A stretch of DNA of 64,000 nt from an uncultured Acidobacteriaceae bacterium (GTDB taxonomy: Bacteria > Acidobacteriota > Terriglobia > Terriglobales > Acidobacteriaceae), in the NCBI GenBank assembly GCA_903828675.1, contig CAIKND010000150.1:28951-92950 (forward strand), in the 5' to 3' direction. Positions 49,901 to 55,540 of this stretch are shown here, piece by piece. Numbering within the stretch: the stretch's first letter is position 1; the number at the start of each line of letters is the position of its first letter. The notes under the pieces were generated by a model, which worked only from the letters and a program-made list of their open reading frames with translations, had not been told where the DNA came from and did no database searches. Both the position numbers and the translations under genes were made by a program.

Positions 49901-50529
49901 CCGCGACCATCACCAGCACCGGCACGGCAGCACTCGGAGCCAGGAACATCACGGTTACAACACCGGGTGGAACCAGCAACGCCGTCACGTTCACAGTCAA
50001 GGCTGCGGTGCTCACCTCCATCGCTCCTAACACAGGGGCGCGCGGAGCCAGCATACCGGTAACACTAACCGGCACCGGACTTACCGGGACAACGGCAATC
50101 ACCGTCTCTGGTACTGGCGTAACGGTTAGTGGCATAACTGTAGTCAATGACACTACGGTAACTGCCACCTTCACAATCACCGCCACTGCCACGCTCTCGG
50201 CGAGGACGGTATCCGTAACCGCGCCAGGAGGAGTCAGCAACACGGTGACCTTCACCGTGCAAGGCCCGACGCTGGCTTCCATCACTCCTGCAACCGGCTT
50301 GCACAACACAACCGTCCCGGTCACCCTGACGGGCACTAACTTGACTGGAGCTACCGGAGTCACTATCTCAGGCGCCGGAGTTACTTGCACTGTAACTAGC
50401 TCTACTTCAACCACGGTCAGCGCCAACTGTGCAATCACCAACGCTGCCGCACACACAGCCAGAAGCGTGAGCGTCACAACGCCTAACGGAACCACAAACA
50501 CTCTAACCGGGGCGTTCACGGTGCAGTAG
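40972..50529 (+). CDS. Giant secreted multidomain protein: cupredoxin-like, Ig/SdrD-like, beta-helix and TIG repeats (3185 residues)
   Basis: Start at the ATG at 40972 (GAGGAG 6 bases upstream); signal peptide TAVSAVAVLLLGAGMAVAQ. Order: two multicopper-oxidase-like cupredoxin domains (about residues 25-430) without HxH/HCH ligands except an isolated HMH (AGSHMHVPAIVG); a cadherin/tandem-95-like Ig domain (about 440-530); long Cys-containing regions with SdrD_B/CNA_B-like units (about 795 on, and DDNKNGVADPGEAGVP near 1120); an IPT-like unit near 1830-1910; a right-handed beta-helix (about 1920-2740) ending in the choice-of-anchor-Q-like signature LDFFGNKRP...FDIGAVEF; and five TIG repeats (about 2744-3185). 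No membrane anchor or LPXTG-type signal is seen at the C-terminus. Probably a surface or released partner of the two oxidases encoded directly upstream. Confidence 0.9.
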   Translation: MRFNQLKTNMKTAVSAVAVLLLGAGMAVAQQQVNLTAGPATIVLPDGSTVPMWGYSCGAAVAGSTATCNASNPTATGWSPVAITVPTGQDLTINLTNNLSFANGNNVPTSLMIVGQLGGGLGGGGTTVASPTHDPLGVSWSTPNTPGGGNPTFIPPAQAPRVQSFGTEVASGATTALTWKAPRPGTYLLESGTHPSIQATMGLYGVLVVTSAPTSSAGTETAAGSAYPGVTYDAEVPLVLSEIDPVQNKAVSAAVNTAGFSETAVWSGQPGGCGNPSSATYSTCYPPVVNYKPLYYLINGVAFTKTTANASLFPGSPATLAPASGTGTVLVRLVNAGSHMHVPAIVGAQTGTAATPGFSLIAEDGNPLPGVTRVQSEVFLAAGKTYDVMINAPPAGGSALAVYDRELSLSGNAINRDAGMLAYLSINGSGLPGAPALAAAVANPDTYASVVPGVTLTISNPAKGVIANDVNVLGVQVTTPPAKGALTLATNGTFTYVPNAGWTGPDTFNYCGNGALSGPACTTVTLNAAPIEAASGILVNNITFSSKVATSLKIPSPGVLSVDKDTAGYPLTVLATSVAAASSPSGLVLNVDKNGGFNATVPGPGTYTFTYQAQNSQLTTSSAATVTLVFPQPSNLQVSVVDGSTKAAIGDYRWIIEEDRTFWVDPTTTQNNGGNTIVPTYGVNFHASDMPFVAQGCTGPKSCEAGQTVLGAPAVCDIALGTCRTDPSAANGQLPVLPSQVSLDPTKRYYISVLPGDAADPFYAAGTVGHGMGGAPITYGQTAVTVLSQPSPYQPSKLSIFVFEDDFPLNGEQDAGGGVDVLAPNEPGLGGFNIQLWDAMGGNGDFTGQMTYDMFNQPLSNSLDGTIDPISGLNACPISQQTQKDPTQAGITGMIVTCPKFESDGKSLSPLAGQAVVANLMPGRFGVVATPGADRIAKGEEWHQTNTLDGQKAHDSFMRIGEPAYFQEFGPAGYHVTIGFANPKIINDRLAGVCNGSDINIQATGACNNIVKGHISTERMSRTPDERLYGSGNWNSFYWTQCFVSFGDPDGEDFAFTKCDDQGNFSFSGLPPGDWRVTVFDKWNDLLVDGLSTPARLGGGKTLDMGEIAMNQWQANVYTKTFIDDNKNGVADPGEAGVPLINTTVRYRDGSMANNLATDFTGVANFNETFPLFNWYVVETDTTRYKNTGTHTVYDAGGPADGTVACGQTGYPKCGGSVIGKNLANTLDPNPLPGDLSVPGAVYCDNADCSGFSILNGPHASSSSASTGRIDTPWLGGVEGWQGYSGQNNFIEFGKEPYAAGENGGIKGHVVYASTRPFDDPQMLVQTQWEPLVPHVTINLYQEGTAPDGSQSLTLVDTTQTSSWDDWAQGFRADGKPNMNCPGQSTSDLFYFSLFNQPDYLDVYNNQHYGTALHTVPYNSQFKCYDGMHNWNQLQPAPYDGMYQFPSITGLDLTTGKPAGTNCSICSPNTAVPSTDLYYGLPMLPVGKYVVEVVPPAGYELVKEEDKNILIGDNFIAPVTQEFGGLGNIFIMPDQASVASAYNANNAQNPTNSLGASPNNGLVPGFAPDPTWPCVGASRTVPDYISLYPQSQQVAPFAGATRNLCDRKEVTLNDQMGAIAKFYIYTSTHKASKFTGVITDDFTSEFDPFSPQFGEKFSPPDLPVSIRDWTGAETNRVYADHWGIYDGMSYSTWEVNPPNPTGYSPSMMVTCMNDRGDGPTADPLFNPGYSQFCYELPYMPGQTGYFDTPVVPTSAFSAGYNHPDCAYPDATPAIAEVDGDGVKGQGPWVKAAGHTLTITGLGTQTVTNYGYSGPAATTAPFNEKTINRHYGFGAAQGTGTVTIGGVNAPVTNWSDASITVTVPGGIPKCAVQQQAIYGGSTAFCGQMIITAGNGKQSVDAVTVTVGGKAPTYVTSTAPLTPTGSGAIQQAIDAAAPGDLIMIPPGTYYEMLLMWKPVRLQGVGAASSVIDAKTQPAGKLDPWRHQVACLFGLAVNGAPIDNSINTATGKPNNPFDPSGALSCGSTNGTPWLGFNQADQNPQVDRLPLEGIVGWDTTTNGNLAQLLQEPTLMGAYEGAGITILSKGVNTHGLPGYYGSGAEAAFPTGSVVLTSSDCLVKGANPYPSNFQCNPSSIDGLTFTDASQGGGGIFAHAWAHNLQIANNRIYGNIGTLSGGINIGQGESPDIYSAGTAADSDPGSCRNVPSDPTGTELPYCFDLNVNVHNNAVTANTSIGDELFSGTPAGAGGVSFCTGADYYKFNYNWICGNQSTGDGGGVAHIGFIWNGDIEHNTIIFNQSTNPTISTNGGGLIVMGAAPDGFTAAGIECGSTAADADCAPGLPDGTGPGLVINANLFQGNAAESGSGGGLRFQSVNGTEIATFPKTPANWNTVTVTNNIISNNVAGWDGAGVSLQDALAVDLVNNTIASNDTTASAGVLFNTLGAPLASAPGATNQTTSSTTSAPQPAGLVTMPNSANLTATFAGLTITCPTNHPHCTSISFPYLANDLFWQNRTFYIGVGALSPAYQQNVVSLFQSFTTNQAASQPSAGATAANGNGTIVTGGTGACTTASYWDIGVRGDTGPGDHSSLFTLAPAYSLLTNSSENGTGTHVLNANPTVVNQYCNGSRTPPEFGGSGFQVPPGISDATVPNPIFNLQPSATVDEGNNWVNISWGPLSLINPVTGATLGNYALAASSPAIDYVPTTSATYSTAKWPTQALDFFGNKRPDSAVASGFDIGAVEFVGSTPPPTLTAITPTTGVRGSTVVVTLTGTNLLGAQSVVVSGTGVTVSSFTAVNATTVNTTFVISATAALTARSVTVTTAGGTSNGETFNITGPQLASIAPTSGARGTAVPVTLIGVGLTGASAITVSGTGVTVSNLTVVNDTTVNATFTITATAALTARTVSVTTPIGVTNTVPFTVVVPPVPTLASITPNSGNRGSSTPVTLVGTNFTAGSTVAIAAPAGGVTITGVTVVNSTTITATITSTGTAALGARNITVTTPGGTSNAVTFTVKAAVLTSIAPNTGARGASIPVTLTGTGLTGTTAITVSGTGVTVSGITVVNDTTVTATFTITATATLSARTVSVTAPGGVSNTVTFTVQGPTLASITPATGLHNTTVPVTLTGTNLTGATGVTISGAGVTCTVTSSTSTTVSANCAITNAAAHTARSVSVTTPNGTTNTLTGAFTVQ
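49204..50526 (+). repeat. Five tandem IPT/TIG-domain repeats inside the giant gene
   Basis: Five units of about 265 bases begin with variants of LASITPNSGARG, followed by VPVTLTGTNLTGA, a VSGTGVTV strand, TTVTATFTITATAAL and ARTVSVTTPGG. Units 1, 2 and 4 are closest at DNA level. TIG folds are Ig-like modules used as rigid spacers in surface proteins; the near-identical units suggest recent duplication. Confidence 0.85.
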
Positions 50530-50539
50530 CAACCAAACT

Positions 50540-50570
50540 GGGCCGGATACTCTAACCAGGCGTCCGGCCC
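50540..50570 (+). terminator. Hairpin after the giant gene (attenuator or processing site)
   Basis: Perfect 8-bp arms GGGCCGGA (50540-50547) and TCCGGCCC (50563-50570) with a 15-base loop. No T-run follows and the next gene begins 23 bases later, so partial termination or mRNA end protection seems more likely than full termination. Confidence 0.4.
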
Positions 50571-50592
50571 ATCACGACGAAAGAGGAACGTG

Positions 50593-51114
50593 ATGACTCC
50601 AAAAGCCAATCTGTTCGGTTGCAATACCTATCCGGGAACAAAAGCCATGCTGCTGACGGGACTCATCGCCGGCAGCATTCTTGTCTCGCCGGTATGCGCC
50701 CAATCCAGTGCCCCTGCCGTCAAGCCGGCAACAACAGCGAGCACTCCAATCCACTATCGAATGTCGACGCGAGAGGCTGCATATTATGGGCTTTTCTGGG
50801 GAGTCGATTCTTTAACCGTAAAGTCCGTCGAGTCTGGTGAATTGATTCGTTTCAGCTACCACGTGCTGGACGCGGACAAAGCCAAATCTCTCAACGACAA
50901 GAAGATCGAACCTTCACTCGTCTTCCCCGCAGGCAGGATCAGCCTCGTCATTCCAGCCCTTGAAAAGGTCGGCCAGTTGCGCCAGACCAGCACCGCCGAG
51001 GCAGGCAAATCCTACTGGATGGCATTTTCCAATCCCGGCCGGCGTGTCAAGCGCGGAGACAAGGTCAACGTAGTCATTGGTCAATTCCAGGCTGAAGGGC
51101 TGGTAGTCGAATAG
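50593..51114 (+). CDS. Exported protein of unknown function, giant-cluster associated
   Basis: The product is 173 residues from the ATG at 50593 (AGAGGAA 5 bases upstream). Signal peptide AMLLTGLIAGSILVSPVCAQ. The mature part is beta-rich and contains well-ordered blocks such as REAAYYGLFWGVDSLTVKSV, ELIRFSYHVLDADKAKSLND, PALEKVGQLRQTS and RRVKRGDKVNVVIGQFQAEG. No Cys or His ligand cluster is present in the mature chain, so it is unlikely to be a copper carrier. I do not recognise a named domain. It follows the giant gene by 63 bases in the same direction and is probably in the same operon. It may be a periplasmic accessory or assembly factor; this is only context inference. Confidence 0.8.
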   Translation: MTPKANLFGCNTYPGTKAMLLTGLIAGSILVSPVCAQSSAPAVKPATTASTPIHYRMSTREAAYYGLFWGVDSLTVKSVESGELIRFSYHVLDADKAKSLNDKKIEPSLVFPAGRISLVIPALEKVGQLRQTSTAEAGKSYWMAFSNPGRRVKRGDKVNVVIGQFQAEGLVVE

Positions 51115-51223
51115 CACCATCCTTTTGATCCTTCGCAGCCCGCACACGCTACTGGATGCGAATACCGCAAACCGGCTTGACCCTTCGGCGTCAGCCCCCA
51201 ATTTCTTATAGCGAGGACGTAAG

Positions 51224-52123
51224 ATGATTCGAAAGATCCTGGCACTCGGTGCTTGCTTCGTATTTGCCATCTCCTTTGCTGCTGCGGCCGATACCGCACA
51301 GATGCGATCCAACATTTCAGCTTCAGAAATTGCAAATAAGAACATCGCCTCCCGAGGCGGACTTCAGGCATGGCGATCGGTTCAAGCGATAACCTGGACG
51401 GGAAAATTAGGCGCAGGCGGAAATCGCCGCTCGCCTGTTCCGGTCGCTCCTGAAGGGAAGAAAGTTTCCACACTCCCCACGGATCCCCGCCCGGCAGAGG
51501 AGGTTCAACTGCCGTTCCGGATGGAAATGCAGCGTCCTCGCAAGCAGCGGCTTGAGATCGACTTCTATGGCAAGACTGCCGTGCAGATCTTCGACGGCGC
51601 GAAGGGTTGGAAGCTGAGGCCCTATCTCAACCGTTTGGAAGTCGAGCCCTTCACCGCCGATGAATTAAAGTCCGCATCGATGCAGTCCGAACTGGACGGC
51701 CCGCTGGTTGACTACGCCGCCAAGGGAACTAGGATCGAACTGGACGGCATGGATAAGGTCGAGAATCGCGATACTTACAAACTCAAACTAACTATGAAGG
51801 ACGGTCATTCAAATTATCTGTGGATCGACGCGCAGACTTTTCTTGAAGCCAAGATTGAAGCGCAGCCCAGGCGCCTCGATGGCATCGACCATCCGGTTGA
51901 AGTGTATTACCGCGATTACCGCTTGGTGAACGGTCTGCAGGTTCCATTTGTTCTGGAGACTAAGGTCCTTCCAGTGGCCGGCGCCACCCCGCGCGTGAGG
52001 TCCTTCGACAACACCCCCTTACCGATTGAGAAAATCGTCATCGACAAAGTGGAAGTAAATCCTAAGCTCGATGCATCGCTGTTTGTGAAGCCGGAGGTCC
52101 AGACTGCGTCAATTCGCCACTAG
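51224..52123 (+). CDS. LolA-fold-like exported protein (outer-membrane lipoprotein-sorting type)
   Basis: The product is 299 residues; GAGG lies 8 bases before the ATG. Signal peptide ILALGACFVFAISFAAA. The N-terminal helix IANKNIASRGGLQAWRSVQA and the half-barrel strands (RLEIDFYGKTAVQIFDGAKG, DTYKLKLTMKDGHSNYLWID, VEVYYRDYRLVNGLQVPF) match the pattern of LolA/LolB-like or outer-membrane lipoprotein-sorting proteins of Acidobacteriota. No lipobox, so soluble in the periplasm. Such folds bind acyl chains. It may carry a lipidated partner to the outer membrane; the propeller lipoprotein gene at 52644 is a candidate client. Confidence 0.75.
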   Translation: MIRKILALGACFVFAISFAAAADTAQMRSNISASEIANKNIASRGGLQAWRSVQAITWTGKLGAGGNRRSPVPVAPEGKKVSTLPTDPRPAEEVQLPFRMEMQRPRKQRLEIDFYGKTAVQIFDGAKGWKLRPYLNRLEVEPFTADELKSASMQSELDGPLVDYAAKGTRIELDGMDKVENRDTYKLKLTMKDGHSNYLWIDAQTFLEAKIEAQPRRLDGIDHPVEVYYRDYRLVNGLQVPFVLETKVLPVAGATPRVRSFDNTPLPIEKIVIDKVEVNPKLDASLFVKPEVQTASIRH

Positions 52124-52156
52124 CGCCAGGACTGTGCAATTTCGGAATCGGAATAT

Positions 52157-52289
52157 AAGGGACCTCTGATTGAGTCGATGTTTTGAAAGGGCACGGCTTC
52201 AGCCGCGCCGCAAATGCTGCAATATGAACGAGGGCTTTAGCCCCGGAGGGAATGCTCGGGGTGGAATAAGACTTAATCAGAGGTTCCAT
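52157..52289. repeat. MITE-like palindromic repeat, copy B
   Basis: The best preserved of three copies: left end GGGACCTCTGATTGAGTC, right end GACTTAATCAGAGGTTCC (inverse, few mismatches), an internal hairpin GGCACGGCTTCAGCCGCGCC and GAGGGCTTTAGCCCC. It shares GATGTTTTGAAA and GACTYAATC with copies A (8795) and C (54468). No coding capacity. Confidence 0.8.
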
Positions 52290-52643
52290 AAAGTCTGGGT
52301 GCCACAGGTCCGGGGTCCCCGCAGACAGGTCTTCGTCTGTGGGGTAGAGGAGCCTCGCTTTTGGGCACCTGGGAGATCACAAATCTATAGGTTCGGAGAA
52401 CTGGATCTATCACAGCGATTGGATTGCCGTTTGCCTGAGAGCAAAGACAGACCTGCGGGTCCAGTGTCAAATCATTAGACACACTGGACCCGGTGCGTCG
52501 GCGTCCGCTTGCCGGAAAAACTAGCTGCTCGTTTCTTTTCCCTTGGCCTGCTGCTGAATGATCTTGGCAGGCGGCAAACCCACAGAATAGAACGGGTCAT
52601 TCAACCCGAATGCGCCAGCTGTAATTGTTCGTAAGGGGCGGCG
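52290..52643. other. Intergenic region with two strong hairpins
   Basis: Past the MITE copy the gap holds hairpin CCCCGCAGAC/GTCTGTGGGG (52317-52344, one G-T wobble, 8-base loop) and hairpin GGGTCCAGTGT/ACACTGGACCC (52457-52491, perfect 11 bp, 13-base loop). Neither is followed by a T-run. They may be repeat-derived or terminator/processing signals. The promoter of the lipoprotein gene at 52644 should lie at the end; no clear box is seen. Confidence 0.5.
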
Positions 52644-53828
52644 ATGAAGATGGATCGAAATGCACGACTCATCCTGTTGACAGCAATGCTGTTGATAACT
52701 GGATGCAAGAACTTCTTCAATGTGCCGGGTAGCGGTTCCGGATGCACGACCAACTGCACCACAGTATCCAGCGGCGTCTTCTACGTCCTCAATTCATCCG
52801 CGGGCCAGGTTCAAATCGCCGGCTTTTCCTTAGTCAAGAACACATTGACTCCAGTTACAGGCAGCCCCTACACGTTGTCTTCAGGACCCTACGCAATTGC
52901 CGTAGCTCCCAATAACAGCTTCCTCTACGTCAGCACGCAATCCGGCATCTTCCTCTACACCATAGGCTCTGGGGGCGCGTTGACGCTCGCCAGCGCGACC
53001 CCCGTCTTTAAAGACTTCTCCGCCTATACCATGCAGGTTGACGCAACTGACTCATGGTTGGTCGAGGCTTCAGGCTCGGGGTACCTTTATGCAATCCCGA
53101 TCGACCCCGCAACCGGCAAGCTCGCAACTGCCGGTATTGTCCAGCAGGTGCCTCTCTCCCTTATTGCGCCCCACCAGTTAGCCATCTCTCCTGACAACAA
53201 GAATGTATTTGTCGCCCTTGGCGGCACCGGAACTGTCGTCGTCCCATTTGCCGCAGCCAACGCCAATCCGCTGCCGGCCTCCGTAGGCACACCCATTGCG
53301 GTGAAGGGAACTGGAGGCGCGGCAATTTCGGTCGCTGTGGATCCGACCAGCCGGCTCTTCTATATTGGCGAGATCTCAGCCCTCTCAAGCAGCGGCAACA
53401 CCGGTGGCCTGCGCGCCTTTCTATACAGTTCGCTCAGCGGTACTCCCACCGAGGTAACTGGCTCTCCGTTTGCAAGCGCTGGACTCACGCCGGTTTCCAT
53501 TCTGCCTTCAGCATCTGGCGCGTATGTCTACGTTGCCAATGCCACGGCCAGCAGCAGTTCCACAGGCAGCGTGTCAGGATTCGCTGTAACGGCAACAGGG
53601 ACTACCTATGCGCTGTCAGCCCTCGCTGGCACTGTCTCAACCGGTACCACGCCGGCTGGCCTGGCTGAGGACTCCACTGGAACAGTAGTGCTCCTCGTCA
53701 ATTCCGGAGGTAATCCGGACCTGAATGTTTATAGTTTCGATGCCACGACTCCGGGCAAACTGGATGCGGCTCTTTCCCTATCGACCGGTACTGACCCTGT
53801 CGGCGCCAAGGCGATAGCCGCGCAGTAA
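52644..53828 (+). CDS. Beta-propeller lipoprotein (YVTN/lactonase-like)
   Basis: The product is 394 residues; AAGGGG lies about 6 bases upstream of the ATG. The signal peptide ends in a lipobox LITG-C21, so the protein is lipid-anchored. Repeated blade sequences such as PYAIAVAPNNSFLYVSTQSG, PHQLAISPDNKNVFVALGGT, ISVAVDPTSRLFYIGEISA and LPSASGAYVYVANATAS mark a seven-bladed YVTN/6-phosphogluconolactonase-like propeller. Lactonase activity cannot be inferred from the fold. Its place after the LolA-like gene suggests an outer-membrane surface lipoprotein, but 500 bases of repeat-rich DNA separate them, so it may have its own promoter. Confidence 0.88.
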   Translation: MKMDRNARLILLTAMLLITGCKNFFNVPGSGSGCTTNCTTVSSGVFYVLNSSAGQVQIAGFSLVKNTLTPVTGSPYTLSSGPYAIAVAPNNSFLYVSTQSGIFLYTIGSGGALTLASATPVFKDFSAYTMQVDATDSWLVEASGSGYLYAIPIDPATGKLATAGIVQQVPLSLIAPHQLAISPDNKNVFVALGGTGTVVVPFAAANANPLPASVGTPIAVKGTGGAAISVAVDPTSRLFYIGEISALSSSGNTGGLRAFLYSSLSGTPTEVTGSPFASAGLTPVSILPSASGAYVYVANATASSSSTGSVSGFAVTATGTTYALSALAGTVSTGTTPAGLAEDSTGTVVLLVNSGGNPDLNVYSFDATTPGKLDAALSLSTGTDPVGAKAIAAQ

Positions 53829-53898
53829 GAGCAACGCTGTGTTCTATCCATGTGATCTCTCCGCCGATAACTTAAGTGCAGGAACCTCAGAATTCTCC

Positions 53899-53975
53899 GA
53901 CTCGCGACGAAAGCTCTGACTCACGACGAAAGCCCCGTGCCCCATCCTTTCGCAGCTTTATCGCGAAAGGGTGGG
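53899..53975. repeat. Short tandem repeat followed by a REP-like hairpin
   Basis: Two 16-base direct repeats GACTCRCGACGAAAGC (53899-53914 and 53918-53933) precede hairpin CCCATCCTTTCGC/GCGAAAGGGTGGG (53941-53975, 9-base loop). The hairpin is the third member of the family seen twice in 24650-24772, with the same GTGCCCC flank and the same T-G wobble position. Confidence 0.65.
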
Positions 53976-53979
53976 ACAA

Positions 53980-54278
53980 CAACCGACTAAACCTCGCGCT
54001 CTTCCATCCCCTAATGCTCGCCTGCAGTCTCACAAGAGGCTTCGCCGCGCGTAGAAATGATAAAAAGGCAACTGATTTTCATGTTGCTTAAGCTAAGTGG
54101 CTTAGACGCAATATTAATTGCAGATCATTACCATGCATTGGCGCACAATCTCTATATGGCTTTCTCTATTCAATTCAACGCCTGCCCGCCGGATCACCTG
54201 CCGCAATTCCGCAGTCCGGAAGTGGGTGCCCCCACCACCCCCCTCCCACCACCCTCCCTCCCATCCCCCCTCACCCAA
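53980..54278. repeat. Dispersed intergenic element with C-rich tail, copy 2
   Basis: It is colinear with 26823-27097: CAACCGACTAA, GCGCTCTTCCATCC, GATAAAAA and GGCGCACAATCT recur at offsets within one base of copy 1, and the segment ends in a 50-base C-rich tract (54229-54278). The first copy is not flanked by the REP hairpin, so the two elements are separate units. No protein is encoded. From 54279 to 54467 I see nothing further. Confidence 0.65.
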
Positions 54279-54467
54279 CTGGTTCAGAGCTTGGAATGGG
54301 TCTAGCCAGCAAATGCCTTCCCGCACTCGCAAAGACCCCGAGCGCGTCTGAGAAGGTCCACTAGTCGAGATGGCTGCGGAATATTGGTATGCACAGGTCG
54401 CTGACCTTCGCTGTAATTGCGGCCTGCGGCTGCGCTCATGAGATGAAAGCGCGGATATCCGATCGCC

Positions 54468-54603
54468 TATGGAACCTCTGCTTAAGTCAATGCTTTGAAA
54501 GGGCGCGGCTTCAGCCACGCCGTAAATACCGCAGAATCAAAGATGGCTTTAGCCCCAGAGGGAATACCCGGCGTGGAGTGAGACTCAATCGGAAGTTCCT
54601 TAT
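54468..54603. repeat. MITE-like palindromic repeat, copy C
   Basis: Left end TATGGAACCTCTGCTTAAGTC, right end GACTCAATCGGAAGTTCCTTA, internal hairpin GGCGCGGCTTCAGCCACGCC and GGCTTTAGCCCC. Closest to copy B. It ends 2 bases from the stop codon of the minus-strand STN gene, as copy A abuts a stop codon at 8794. Confidence 0.78.
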
Positions 54604-54605
54604 GC

Positions 54606-55478
54606 CTACTGAGGGCTGGAAGTTTGCCTCTGAGTTTGATTCAACTGGCTGCGCTGTTGGAATAGCTGCTGCATATCCGAAATTCGCTCCGCTGTGCTCT
54701 TGCCAGAATCGAGACTGGGGTTCGCAAGGGATGCGCTTTGAGCAGGGGAAGTGGATAAGGGACCAACCATGCTCCCAGCAGCAGGAGCAATCGCAGCCGC
54801 TGCGTCAGCCGGAGGTGCGGAATCGGCGGCTGGCGTGGCTGTGGACGCGGTCGTTGCAGGCGCCTCTGCGGGTGCGGCTGCCGCTTCGTCCGCAGCCGGG
54901 GAGGAAGAGTCGTCAATGGCCATGGTGCTCTCGTCAACATTGAGGGATGCCGCTCTGTTTTGGCGGGTCTGCATCCAGGCGCGCCGCGAAGCAGTCATGG
55001 GACGGTCCGCGACTTCGGGTCTGGCCGTCGTATCTTTTGAGCGCGCCATCAGCAGGACGGTCTCTACCTTCTGCGGGCTCGCCTCCGACGACCCTATTAC
55101 ATAGTCGAAGCTTGACCCGTTTAGCAGCGACGCAAGCACCTGTCGCACGGGTCCGGGGCCCAGCTCTTCGAATATTCGGCTTCCAGCCGTACTTTCAGGG
55201 ATATCGATTTGGATTCCGGCGCACGTCTGCACTGAGGCCAATATGCTTCGCAGCGTCGAGTTATCAGCGGAAATAGTCAGCTGGTCGTTCTTGCAGGTCA
55301 CTCTCGGCGCTTTGGGCGGTGCCTGGGCCATTTCGGGAGGGGCTGAGGATGCTGGCGAATTGGTATCTTGGCTCGTGCCCTCAACTTGCGCTGACAGCTG
55401 CTGCGTGCCGGACGCGGCAGCTGTCAGCGCAAATAGGATCGCTACTGTAAGCAACCGGGTTAGCTTGTTCGTTTCCAT
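54606..55478 (-). CDS. Exported STN-domain protein with Ala/Pro-rich C-terminal region
   Basis: The product is 290 residues; GGAGGTGGAGA precedes the ATG. Signal peptide LLTVAILFALTAAASG. Residues about 57-115 form an STN (secretin and TonB N-terminus) domain: KNDQLTISADNSTLRSILAS, QIDIPESTAGSRIFEELGPG, VRQVLASLLNGSSFDYVIGS. The rest is low complexity, rich in Ala, Pro, Ser and Thr, ending in a Gln-rich helix (MQQLFQQRSQLNQTQRQ). STN domains usually head secretins or TonB receptors; here the domain stands alone. It lies 62 bases after a CusA gene on the same strand and may be the last gene of that operon. It may contact a secretin or receptor plug in the periplasm; function unknown. Confidence 0.8.
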   Translation of the reverse strand: METNKLTRLLTVAILFALTAAASGTQQLSAQVEGTSQDTNSPASSAPPEMAQAPPKAPRVTCKNDQLTISADNSTLRSILASVQTCAGIQIDIPESTAGSRIFEELGPGPVRQVLASLLNGSSFDYVIGSSEASPQKVETVLLMARSKDTTARPEVADRPMTASRRAWMQTRQNRAASLNVDESTMAIDDSSSPAADEAAAAPAEAPATTASTATPAADSAPPADAAAAIAPAAGSMVGPLSTSPAQSASLANPSLDSGKSTAERISDMQQLFQQRSQLNQTQRQTSSPQ

Positions 55479-55540
55479 TCTCCACCTCCAGGTTCACTTG
55501 CAAATTCACTGAACGCGCTGGCTGTTTATTCACTGGGTCA

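Noticed and set aside
49204..50526. Possible CRISPR or satellite array
   Set aside because: The unit is about 265 bases, in frame, and encodes TIG domains; there are no short repeats with unique spacers.
49470..50624. 384-codon open frame on the minus strand with regular Val/Thr/Pro repeats
   Set aside because: It is the antisense image of the TIG repeats; the periodicity comes from the plus-strand protein.
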